In this document: positions 1 to 6,573 of the stretch, piece by piece
How the letters are laid out: every line of letters starts with the position of its first letter
Position numbering within the stretch: position 1 is the stretch's first letter
From: Prasinococcaceae sp. CCMP 1430
Lineage: Eukaryota > Prasinodermophyta > Palmophyllophyceae > Prasinococcales > Prasinococcaceae
DNA: 15,448 bases
Direction of reading: 5' to 3'
NCBI GenBank assembly: GCA_013416795.1
Contig: RQSC01000071.1
Span: 11,056-26,503 of the forward strand
The notes under the pieces: model-generated
The model's input: only the letters and a program-made list of their open reading frames with translations
Told to the model about the DNA's origin: nothing
Database searches by the model: none
Made by a program: the position numbers and the translations under genes

Positions 1-63
1 CGCGGCTCGGCCGCGTCGCGCCGAGGCTCGGCGGCGGCCGCCGCCGCCGAGGCGGCGACAGCG

Positions 64-954
64 ATGGCGCGGAAGCACCCCAAGAAGGTCAAGCAGCTGC
101 AGGTGGCCGCCAAGTTCGAGCGCAAGAAGGCCGCCGGCAACAAGCAGTGCCCCTCGTGCCTCACGTACGACACGCCCATGTGGCGCCGCGCCGAGTGGCC
201 GTACGGCAGCGGCAGGCGCATCCTCTTCTGCAACCTCTGCGGCCTTCGCTGCAAGAAGATGACGCTCGAGCCGCCGCAGCTGGCCAACTTGGCGCTGCTC
301 GAGGTGACCGCCGATCCCGGCGGCAAAGCCGCCAGCACGCCGAGCACGTCAGGTGGCGCGCAGGCCCGGCAGGAGGCGCAGGCGCCGGTCGAGCCCAAGC
401 CGATGGCCCCGCTCGTGCAGCAGTCCAGCTGCAGCAGCGGCGCGCTCGTGGCCGCCGTCGAGGCGGACACGCAGGCCGCGGCGGCGCCCGCGCAGGACGC
501 CGACGCTGACGAAACACTCTCGGTGGCCAACCACGTGCACCTGCCGGCCTCAGGAGTCGATCAGCCGCGCCCGCGTCTGCAGCTGCAGCTGCAGCTACTG
601 CCCCCGGCCGCGCCGGCGGCGCCCGCCAGGAGCCCGTCGCCGCTGTCGGCCGTGACGGCCGCCGAGTCGGAGGTCGGGTGCTGCGCGGCGTCGCAGGGCG
701 CGGCGACGCCCAACGCCGTCAGCGCCGGCAGCGACGTCGCGCCGCCGGCCAAAGCTGCCGCCAAGGCGGCCAGCGAGGTCGACCAGTGCATGCCCTTCCC
801 CAGCAGCAGCACGGTGAGCAAGCGGAGAAGCGTGACGCGCAAGCGGAAGCGCTCGGTGGAGAGCGCCGACATGGCGCCTGGCACACCCGTGCGCGCACCG
901 CGCGTCAGCGTCTCCGGCCGGCCGCGCCGCACGTGCAAGAGCACCTACGGCTGA
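64..954 (+). CDS. GATA-type zinc-finger protein, probable nuclear DNA-binding regulator
   Basis: A 296-residue ORF starts at an ATG in good context (gcgATGg). Residues 29-59 read C-P-S-C, then T-P-M-W-R-R, then C-N-L-C-G-L-R, the signature of a GATA zinc finger, which binds DNA through one Zn held by four Cys. The spacing is C29-x2-C32-x23-C56-x2-C59; classical GATA fingers have 17-20 residues in the loop, so this loop is enlarged after the WRR. Lys/Arg-rich flanks (residues 3-22 and 62-65) fit DNA contact. The remainder is low-complexity Ala/Pro/Gln/Ser with an LQ run near nt 576-597, and a basic cluster around residues 252-263 (SKRRSVTRKRKR) is a likely nuclear localisation signal. The frame stays open upstream to base 1, so the protein could begin outside the window. 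The family call is firm; target genes cannot be inferred. Confidence 0.85.
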   Translation: MARKHPKKVKQLQVAAKFERKKAAGNKQCPSCLTYDTPMWRRAEWPYGSGRRILFCNLCGLRCKKMTLEPPQLANLALLEVTADPGGKAASTPSTSGGAQARQEAQAPVEPKPMAPLVQQSSCSSGALVAAVEADTQAAAAPAQDADADETLSVANHVHLPASGVDQPRPRLQLQLQLLPPAAPAAPARSPSPLSAVTAAESEVGCCAASQGAATPNAVSAGSDVAPPAKAAAKAASEVDQCMPFPSSSTVSKRRSVTRKRKRSVESADMAPGTPVRAPRVSVSGRPRRTCKSTYG

Positions 955-1032
955 GCGCCCGCCGACCACCCTACGCTCCGTGGAGCTCTCTCGTTGTACC
1001 ATCCTCTACAGTACGCATGTACTTTCCCCCCT

Positions 1033-1056
1033 CAACAACAACAACAGCAGCAACAA
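1033..1056 (+). repeat. CAA/CAG triplet microsatellite
   Basis: Eight triplets in a row read (CAA)4(CAG)2(CAA)2. The tract lies about 80 bases after the GATA stop codon, probably in its 3' UTR. A repeat like this may vary in length between strains. Confidence 0.85.
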
Positions 1057-1490
1057 CACCAGGGTACCATACATGTATAAGGCCGACTGGGGGCCTCTTA
1101 CTGCCTACACTATATCCACGTGTCTGAACGGCATGGTGGACAATCAATGCACCTATCTTTCGTCCTTTTTCTCACACAACCAGGGTGGTTCGTCGTCGCC
1201 ATCGTCGGGGGGGGCGCGCGTGTACGCGCAGACCCGCCGCACAATTAGCCTTCGGCCGAGCACAAGACCCCGCCCCGCCCCCCCACCCAGCGTCGGAGGC
1301 ACGCAACACCGTGATCCGGCAGGTAGGGGGGGGGCGGCGTGATCGGGGCGCGCGAGGGACAGGGCGGCGCGGCGCTCCGCGCAGGCCCATCCCCACACAC
1401 CCTCGGCTCGTAGACGTACTGTCTTTTTCCTCCCCCGGCGTGCCTGCGCGCCCGCGCGCGCCCCGCGCGGCTCGACGCGCGTGGCGCCCT

Positions 1491-1505
1491 CCCCTCTCCC
1501 CCCAG
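1491..1505 (+). other. Probable 3' splice site before the lactonase-cupin exon
   Basis: A pyrimidine run (CCCCTCTCCCCCCAG) ends in CAG directly before the GCC-rich start of the lactonase reading frame. The open frame above it reaches 1414 without any ATG, so the start codon is expected in an upstream exon. The partner donor was not found. A CAG|GTAGGG at 1322/1323 looks like a donor, but its phase from the nearest ATG frame (1133) does not match. Confidence 0.45.
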
Positions 1506-1548
1506 CGCCGCCGCCGCCGCCGGCGCGGCGGGCGGCGGGGGCGTCCCC

Positions 1549-3102
1549 GTGGTGCGGCTGCACAACGCGGCCTTCCTGCTGAAGCACCCGTCGCTCGACG
1601 TGGTGTACGCCTCCACCGAGCGCATCGACCGCGAGGGCTCGGTGGTGGCCATGCGCATGGACGCCGAGAGCGGCGCGCTCACGCTGCTCAACAGCGTGGC
1701 GGCGCGCGGGCGCTCCACGTGCTACCTCAACCTCGACGCGGCGCGGGGCGTGCTCAACGCCGTCAATTACTGGGACGCGCGCCTCGCCGCGCTCGGCGTC
1801 GACGCGGCCACCGGCGCGCTCGAGGAGAACGCGCCGCGCTGCGTGCTGCAGCAGAAGCGCGGCGAGTACGCCGACGCGGCGCGCCCGGGGCGCGAGGAGC
1901 ACTGGGCGTACCGCCAGCGCTGGGCGCACACGCACTGCGCGGTGACGGAGCCCTACACGGGCCTGCCCAACCTCTTCGTGTGCGACCTCGGCGAGGACCA
2001 GGTGCTCCACTTCGTGCAGGGCGCGCGCGGCGGCCTCGCGCGCGTCGGCCACGCGCAGCTGCCGCGGGGCGTCGGCCCGCGCCACCTGGTGTTCCACCCG
2101 AGCCTGCGCGTCGCGTACGTGGTCAACGAGCTCGACTCGAGCGTGAGCGTGCTCGACGTGAGCGAGAGCGCGCTGCGCAGGGCGGCGGCCGCCGCCGCGG
2201 ACGTCGCGGACGCCGCCTGCGCGGACGGGGCCGGCGCGGAGGGGCAGGTCGTGGTGCTCGACTCGGACGAGAGCGACGGGGGCAGCAGCGGCAGCGAGGC
2301 GGGCGGCGCGGACGCGCCGGGTGGGGAGGCCGCGTGCGCGCTGTCGATCGCGCAAACGCTGAGCACGCTGCCCCCGGAGTGGCAGGGGCGCAGCTGCATC
2401 AAGAACGGCGTGTGGAAGGCCGCCAGCCACTGCTCGGAGATCAAGGTGCACCCGTCGGGGCGCTTCGTGTTCGTCGCCAACCGCGGCCACGACAGCCTGG
2501 CTGTCTTCGCGGTCGACCCCGGCACGGGCGGGCTGTCGCCGCCGGTGTTCACGCCGAGCGGAGGGGCGACGCCGCGCAACTTCTCGTTCTGCTGCGGCGG
2601 GCGCTTCGTCGTCGTTGGCAACCAGGACTCGAACTGCCTGTGCCTCTTCGAGGTGGACGAGCGCACCGGCGCGCTGGAGCTCGCGCACTCCATCGACTGC
2701 CCGTCGCCCAACTACGTGTACGCGGTGCCGCGCGCGAAGAGCGCTGACGCCAGGGCCGCGGCCGCCGCCGGCGCCGGCGAGCGCGCGGCGCTCGAGGAAG
2801 AGAGCTTCGAGTGCGGCGTCACGCTGCGCCGTGGGCTGAGCGAGGAGGAGGTCAAGCGCATCGAGGCGGACTGGACGGGCTGGTCGTATTCGACGCTCAG
2901 CGTGCTCGACCCGAAGACGTTCCCGTGGACGTACGGCGAGACCGAACAGTGCTACGTGACCAAGGGCGGCGCGAAGGTGACGCCCGACGGGTCGGACGAG
3001 GTCATTGTGCTCGAGGAGGGAGTGCTGGCAACTTTTCCCAAGGGCATGAGCTGCACGTGGGAGGTGCCCGACAGGATCGAGAAGAAGTTCATCTTTGAGT
3101 GA
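1549..3102 (+). CDS. Lactonase-family beta-propeller (6-phosphogluconolactonase-like) fused to a cupin_3 domain; 5' exon missing
   Basis: The frame encodes 517 residues from a GTG at 1549 and is open back to 1414. Residues about 1-395 match the seven-bladed lactonase family (bacterial Pgl, muconate cyclases): repeated 'HPS..-V-Y' and 'D..TG-L' blade motifs, GPRHLVFHP (177-184 region), HPSGRFVFVANRGHDSL (301-317) and TPRNFSFCCGGRFVVVGNQD (341-360). An Ala/Ser/Asp-rich insert (about 210-265) interrupts a blade and contains VVVLDSDESD. After an Ala-rich linker, residues about 418-517 form a cupin_3 (EutQ/DUF861-type) domain with FPWTYGETEQCYV, KVTPDG and FPKGMSCTW. Bacterial Pgl hydrolyses 6-phosphogluconolactone in the pentose phosphate pathway; whether this protein does so is unknown. 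No ATG fits the N-terminus, since the first Met (residue 35) lies inside the propeller, so an upstream exon is likely. It converges on UBA2, 128 bases apart. Confidence 0.85.
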   Translation: MVRLHNAAFLLKHPSLDVVYASTERIDREGSVVAMRMDAESGALTLLNSVAARGRSTCYLNLDAARGVLNAVNYWDARLAALGVDAATGALEENAPRCVLQQKRGEYADAARPGREEHWAYRQRWAHTHCAVTEPYTGLPNLFVCDLGEDQVLHFVQGARGGLARVGHAQLPRGVGPRHLVFHPSLRVAYVVNELDSSVSVLDVSESALRRAAAAAADVADAACADGAGAEGQVVVLDSDESDGGSSGSEAGGADAPGGEAACALSIAQTLSTLPPEWQGRSCIKNGVWKAASHCSEIKVHPSGRFVFVANRGHDSLAVFAVDPGTGGLSPPVFTPSGGATPRNFSFCCGGRFVVVGNQDSNCLCLFEVDERTGALELAHSIDCPSPNYVYAVPRAKSADARAAAAAGAGERAALEEESFECGVTLRRGLSEEEVKRIEADWTGWSYSTLSVLDPKTFPWTYGETEQCYVTKGGAKVTPDGSDEVIVLEEGVLATFPKGMSCTWEVPDRIEKKFIFE

Positions 3103-3230
3103 CGCGCCGGAGCGCCCCCAAGCGAACCAGATCGTGCGACGGGAGAGGGCGAGCGAGCGAGCCAGCGCATCGAGCGCGCTTGCGGTAACCCAGTCACGCT
3201 ATTACTCAAAAGGGGCGACCGCGCGCCGTC

Positions 3231-5096
3231 CTAGTCTATGAGGATTTCCGCGCCGTCGAGCGAGCGCTGCTGCTTGGAGGCCTTGGCTGTGGCCGAGCCG
3301 CCGACCGCGGACTCGTCCTCTCGCGCGCGCTTGCGCGCGCCGCCGCCGGCAACAGCGGCGGCGGGCCCGTCCTCCATGATGATCATGTCGTCGTCATCGC
3401 TCTCATCGACAGCGTCCCCATTCGCCACTTCGCCGCTCGCCGAGCCGCCGTTGGCGCCGGCGCCGTTGGCCTCAGGCACATGCCCCTTCAGGATGAAGCC
3501 ATCCGGATGCTTCTCCTCGTCCCAGTCGCCCTGATGTGTGACCACGAGGTTCAGAGTGACATCCTGCTGGTCATCTATGACGGAGAGCACCTCGCCGTCG
3601 CCCACCCCCCCGCCGGGCAGCTTCGACAGCGTCGTCGCGAGGTTCCGCTCGTATGCCGCGATCTCGTCGTCCTCGAGACCATCGTACGGCTCGTAGAACA
3701 CGCTGGCATTCGTTTGGACGCTCGGGTCGTTGAAGCCCATGCGCTTGCGCACGACCGCCTCCAGCAGCGTGCGCAGCGTAGTCCTCGTCGTGTCGATGGT
3801 CAGCTGAAGCTGTCCACCACCGCAGACGAAGCACCCCGGGCGCTGCGGGGGAGGGAGCGTCGGCATGATGATGGTCGTTCTGCCGGCGGCCTTCGAGGGG
3901 AACTCGCGCACGTAGGTCCACTTGAGCTTGTTGTGGTGACCACAGATGATCTTGATGGCTTCCAACGTGAGAAGGCCGCTCACCACGGCGTTGGTGGTGG
4001 CCACGGCGTGCACGATGTTGCCTGCGATGCCCTTGATATCGAACTTGCTCTGCTGTTCGATGCCGAAGCACGCCATGCGCAGATTTGCAGCGGATGCCAC
4101 GAAGTCGACCATCACGTCCTGCTCCTTGTCGAAGGCCAGCTCGCCGACCTCGGCGCGCATATCGGCCAGGGCCATGCACGAGGCGATGAAGACCCCCACG
4201 GACTCGTCTGTCGACAGCACCGAGTGCGCGTTGTTCTTGCCGAGCGCAGGCGGCTCGCCAGCCGCCGCAGCCTCGTCCATCGGCGTCGGGGCCTTGCGGC
4301 CGGCCTTTTTCCACAGGTCCTCCATCGCCACGAGGCGGCGCACGTCCGCAGAATACACGCGCGCGAAGATTCGCCTGCTGTAATCGAGCGCGCTCTCGCT
4401 CTCGGCGCGCAAGAAGAATGAGGCATCCTGAGCTTGGCCTTCGGGAGCCGCATTGCCGTCCGCGTCGCCCTGAGCGCCCTCCTCCTCGTCGAGCTCAGAC
4501 TGCTGGTTGGCCGCGCCGAAGAGCCGCGCGAAGAGCATCTCCTTGGCCCACACCACGCAGTGCACCGGCTTGTCCGGCGTGTTTCGGATGGTGCACACAG
4601 GGTACGTCTTCGGCGCCGGCTTCGGCTGGCACTCGAAGCACTCGCTCTCGCCGCGCTTGTGCGTCGTCACCTGGCCGAGGAAGCCGTTCGTGCCCGACTC
4701 GACCAGGGGAACCTCCGCCGCGAGGCACAGCCTGTTCACGTGTCTGCGCGCCTCCATGTTGTCGAGCCCGTTGAGAACCACATCGAAGCCCCTGACGAAA
4801 GACGCACCGAAGCGCTCCTCCTTGACGTTGCCGTGATGCGCCACGATCTTCGCGTTCGGGCGCATCGCGAGCGCCGCCTCGCGCGCGACAGTTGCCTTCG
4901 ACATGCCTACATGGTGGCGGCGGAAGAGGAATTGGCGGTTGAGGTTGGACGTCTCAATGGTGTCCAGATCAATCAGCTGGATGTCCTCGAAGCCCGTCAT
5001 CACCAGCGTCTTCAACAGCTCGCAGCCGATGCCGCCCGCCCCGACCATCAGCACGCGCGCCTTGGTGATCGCCGCGAGCTCCTCCGGCGTCGACAT
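3231..5096 (-). CDS. UBA2: SUMO-activating enzyme subunit 2 (E1 catalytic subunit)
   Basis: This intronless ORF encodes 621 residues, close to the usual UBA2 length (about 640). UBA2 pairs with SAE1 to adenylate SUMO with ATP, carries it as a thioester and passes it to Ubc9 in the nucleus. Features in order: nucleotide-binding GAGGIGCELLKTL (19-31); DLDTIETSNLNRQFLFR (43-59), the hallmark adenylation segment; zinc ligands C153-x2-C156 paired with C422-x2-C425; catalytic Cys168 in VCTIRNTP; GIAGNIVHAVATTNAVVSGL (357-376); a ubiquitin-fold region at about 430-530; and an acidic tail with DDDDMIIMEDG and basic ARKRAR, a likely nuclear signal. The chosen start MSTPEEL sits about 20 residues before the nucleotide loop, as in homologues, although the frame stays open upstream through the retropepsin gene. 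It shares a 95-base 5' region with the divergent gene at 5192. Confidence 0.96.
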   Translation of the reverse strand: MSTPEELAAITKARVLMVGAGGIGCELLKTLVMTGFEDIQLIDLDTIETSNLNRQFLFRRHHVGMSKATVAREAALAMRPNAKIVAHHGNVKEERFGASFVRGFDVVLNGLDNMEARRHVNRLCLAAEVPLVESGTNGFLGQVTTHKRGESECFECQPKPAPKTYPVCTIRNTPDKPVHCVVWAKEMLFARLFGAANQQSELDEEEGAQGDADGNAAPEGQAQDASFFLRAESESALDYSRRIFARVYSADVRRLVAMEDLWKKAGRKAPTPMDEAAAAGEPPALGKNNAHSVLSTDESVGVFIASCMALADMRAEVGELAFDKEQDVMVDFVASAANLRMACFGIEQQSKFDIKGIAGNIVHAVATTNAVVSGLLTLEAIKIICGHHNKLKWTYVREFPSKAAGRTTIIMPTLPPPQRPGCFVCGGGQLQLTIDTTRTTLRTLLEAVVRKRMGFNDPSVQTNASVFYEPYDGLEDDEIAAYERNLATTLSKLPGGGVGDGEVLSVIDDQQDVTLNLVVTHQGDWDEEKHPDGFILKGHVPEANGAGANGGSASGEVANGDAVDESDDDDMIIMEDGPAAAVAGGGARKRAREDESAVGGSATAKASKQQRSLDGAEILID

Positions 5097-5191
5097 CCCG
5101 ACGGCAGCAACCCCCAAGAACTTCGTCCCTCCCTCCCTCGTTCCCTCCCTCCCTCCCCCNCTCGGCGCGCCACGCGCTGCAGCCGGCGCAC
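5097..5191. promoter_or_regulatory. Compact divergent promoter/5' region of UBA2 and the retropepsin-like gene, with G-quadruplex motif
   Basis: Only 95 bases separate the two divergent start codons, so both promoters and 5' UTRs must overlap or lie close together. Positions 5127-5159 hold seven C-tracts of three or more (5127-29, 5131-33, 5135-37, 5143-45, 5147-49, 5151-53, 5155-59). The minus strand therefore carries a perfect GGGAGGGAGGGAGGG motif, in the sense orientation for UBA2 and 31-63 bases above its ATG. This purine/pyrimidine asymmetry could form a G-quadruplex or triplex. No TATA element is visible. The regulatory role is inferred from position. Confidence 0.6.
5160..5160. other. 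Unresolved base (N) in the C-tract
   Basis: The only ambiguous base in the window sits at the end of a C5 run inside the UBA2/retropepsin promoter. Homopolymer-rich sequence of this kind is hard to read, so the N may be one base or a collapsed stretch. The true distance between the two genes is therefore uncertain. Confidence 0.9.
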
Positions 5192-6304
5192 ATGGCAAAC
5201 ATGAAGACGTTCGCCGAGCTCCGCGCGGAGGGCCGCCGCACCCGCGGCGGCGGCCGCAAGAGCGGCGGCCGCAGGGGCAGCGGCCGCGGCCAGGGGGGCG
5301 GCGGTGGTCGCGGAGGCGGTGGTCGCGGGCGGGGCAAGCCCAGGGACCCGGCGCTGCCATTCGCAGGGTGCGGCCCGGCGCGGACGCTCGAGGCCCCGAT
5401 TGCATCTGCGATGCGCAGCGACGCAGGCGGCAGGGCGGCGGCAGCGGCGCGCCATGCCGCATTCGTTGCCGCGCAGCAGGACAAACTTGAGCGGGAGGCC
5501 GCGGCCGCGGTAGCGCGCAGGCCAGGCGCGGCGAGCGCGCCCATTCATATATCCGACTCCGACGGCGACGCTGACGACGCGGAGGTGGCACAGGGCATGC
5601 CTGCGGCGAAGCGCCAAAAACGAGCGAATCATCCGGCCGGTGGCCGAGCTTCTGGCGCTGGGCCGGACGTCGACGCGCGGCATCAGAAGCGTCCGCGAGC
5701 GGCCGCGTCGCCTGCGGCGACGCACAAGCCCACAACCTCGGCGGCAGAATATAATCCTTGGGGCGCATCGGGTTACGTCCCCGACAACCCCGACGTGCGC
5801 GACCTGCAGCTGTTCACAGACGAATGGTGTGACGTCTCGCTGTCTCCGGGCGAGCCATCGCTGAAGCTGCGGGCGTGCTTGGACACAGGAAATGGCGGCC
5901 CAACAGTGATATCGCGTGGCGCTGCACAGCGTCTGGGAATGCTCTCTGACGAGCCTCTCGGCTTCGTGACCATGCGAGGTGCGAACAGCTGCGCTCTCCA
6001 CTCCACTTAGGCTGATGGCGTGCGCCCCCCCTCCTCGCTCCCATTGCGCTTCGGCGCGGGAACTCCCGACCCTCTCCCCTCGCGACCGTGCTGACCCCCC
6101 GCCCGCCTCCCTCGGCGCGACACAGGCGTCGTCGAGGGCGCATCTGAGAGGTCAGCTTTGTACATGTTGACGTACACGCTGAAAGGGAAAAGTATCACCC
6201 GCAAGGCTTGCGTGGGCGGCAACGCAATGGGCTGCGAACTCCTCATCTCGCGCCGTGACATCCAGGACTTCGAGGCTGATGGGTACCGCCTCTCTGCCAA
6301 GTAG
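5192..6304 (+). CDS. RGG-rich nuclear protein with C-terminal retropepsin-like aspartyl protease domain (2 exons)
   Basis: Best model: exon 1 at 5192-5978, exon 2 at 6126-6304, phase-1 junction, 321 residues. Residues 16-49 are an RGG/GRG tract. Then come an Ala-rich helix-like region (80-112), IHISDSDGD (118-126) which resembles a SUMO-interacting motif, and basic stretches KRQKR and KRPR that suggest nuclear location. The last 100 residues fit a retropepsin-type (A2) single-domain protease: catalytic D231-T232-G233 in ACLDTGNGGPTVIS, then a flap-like segment (GVVEGASERS), a YTLKGKS strand, and C-terminal GCELLISRRDI where retropepsins have a hydrophobic-hydrophobic-Gly motif; here Ser takes the place of Gly. 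Such enzymes act as dimers, and Ddi1 is a cellular example that works on ubiquitinated proteins. No reverse transcriptase, RNase H or integrase lies nearby, so this looks like a host gene. Substrates are unknown. Confidence 0.72.
5979..6125 (+). other. Intron of the retropepsin-like gene
   Basis: The donor is CGAG|GTGCGA and the acceptor is GCGACACAG|GCG after a C-rich stretch. It is 147 nt, phase 1, and contains an in-frame TAG at 6008-6010, so reading through it would remove the second half of the protease domain. A second phase-compatible acceptor (GTCAG|C, exon from 6156) exists but would drop GVVEGASERS, which fits the retropepsin flap, so the earlier acceptor is preferred. Confidence 0.7.
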
Positions 6305-6573
6305 GTGGTCGCACAGCAGGAGCGACAGCAAGCGCTTGAGGCCGCCGGGCGAGGACGTGTGCGAATCTGAGCACTTTCCCATGTACTGTAATATTGTGAT
6401 AGTGTACACGCTCCGCCGCGCAGCCGCCGGGCACCATACTGCGCACGTCGCCGCCAGCGAGCCGCGACACTCGCGGGTGTCTTCCAGCCGCGTGCATCGG
6501 GCTGTGCCTTCGCCGCACGCGCGGCGCGTGGCGCTCCGTGCCCCTAGCCGGCCCTCGCTTGCTCCAGCACACG
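6305..6573. other. Spacer: 3' end of the retropepsin-like gene and 5' region of the SET gene
   Basis: No coding potential of note. An AT-richer island at 6382-6407 contains TGTAC (6382-6386), TGTAA (6387-6391) and another TGTAC (6403-6407), about 80-100 bases after the stop at 6304. TGTAA is the known green-algal poly(A) signal, so this is a plausible polyadenylation region. The rest, up to the ATG at 6574, would be the SET gene promoter and 5' UTR, where no core element was recognised. Confidence 0.5.

Larger units (their letters stand above)
955..1505. other. Spacer between the GATA gene and the lactonase-cupin gene
   Basis: No convincing coding exon was found. The first part should hold the 3' UTR of the GATA gene: TGTAC occurs at 995-999 and 1018-1022, and a TGTAT lies near 1074. 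The second part is unusually rich in G or C homopolymers (G-runs near 1207 and 1325, C-runs near 1280). An in-frame TAG at 1411-1413 limits how far the downstream gene can extend without splicing. A short first exon of the downstream gene may lie here, but none was identified that restores the missing first propeller strand. Confidence 0.55.

Noticed and set aside
1133-1322. First exon of the lactonase gene from the ATG at 1133 to the CAG|GTAGGG donor
   Set aside because: It ends one base into a codon while the acceptor at 1505 needs two, and the encoded residues do not resemble a propeller strand.
980-1342. 120-codon plus-strand open frame between the first two genes
   Set aside because: It begins with GTG, encodes translated microsatellite and Pro/Ser/Arg-rich sequence, and shows no family resemblance.
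1153-2688. 511-codon open frame on the minus strand opposite the lactonase-cupin gene
   Set aside because: It is Arg/Ala/Gly/His-rich shadow translation of GC-rich codons with no domain; the plus-strand frame has clear lactonase and cupin motifs.
1185-2747. 520-codon plus-strand open frame overlapping the lactonase-cupin gene in another frame
   Set aside because: Composition is almost entirely Arg, Gly, Ala and Pro, as expected for an out-of-frame reading; no family resemblance.
3480-4421. 313-codon plus-strand open frame opposite UBA2
   Set aside because: UBA2 on the minus strand is complete with all catalytic and zinc residues; this frame is its antisense shadow.
5048-6001. 317-codon minus-strand open frame over the retropepsin-like gene, and the upstream extension of the UBA2 frame to 5768
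   Set aside because: Arg/Ala-rich with no motif. The UBA2 start MSTPEEL agrees with the usual distance to the nucleotide loop, so the extension is antisense to exon 1 of the neighbour.
6008-6010. In-frame TAG as the true end of the retropepsin-like gene (272 residues)
   Set aside because: It leaves half a protease domain. Splicing 5979-6125 restores a matching second half in phase.
5192-6304. Retrotransposon or endogenous viral remnant
   Set aside because: The DTG protease domain suggested it, but there is no reverse transcriptase, RNase H, integrase, gag zinc knuckle or long terminal repeat, and the domain is split by an ordinary phase-1 intron.
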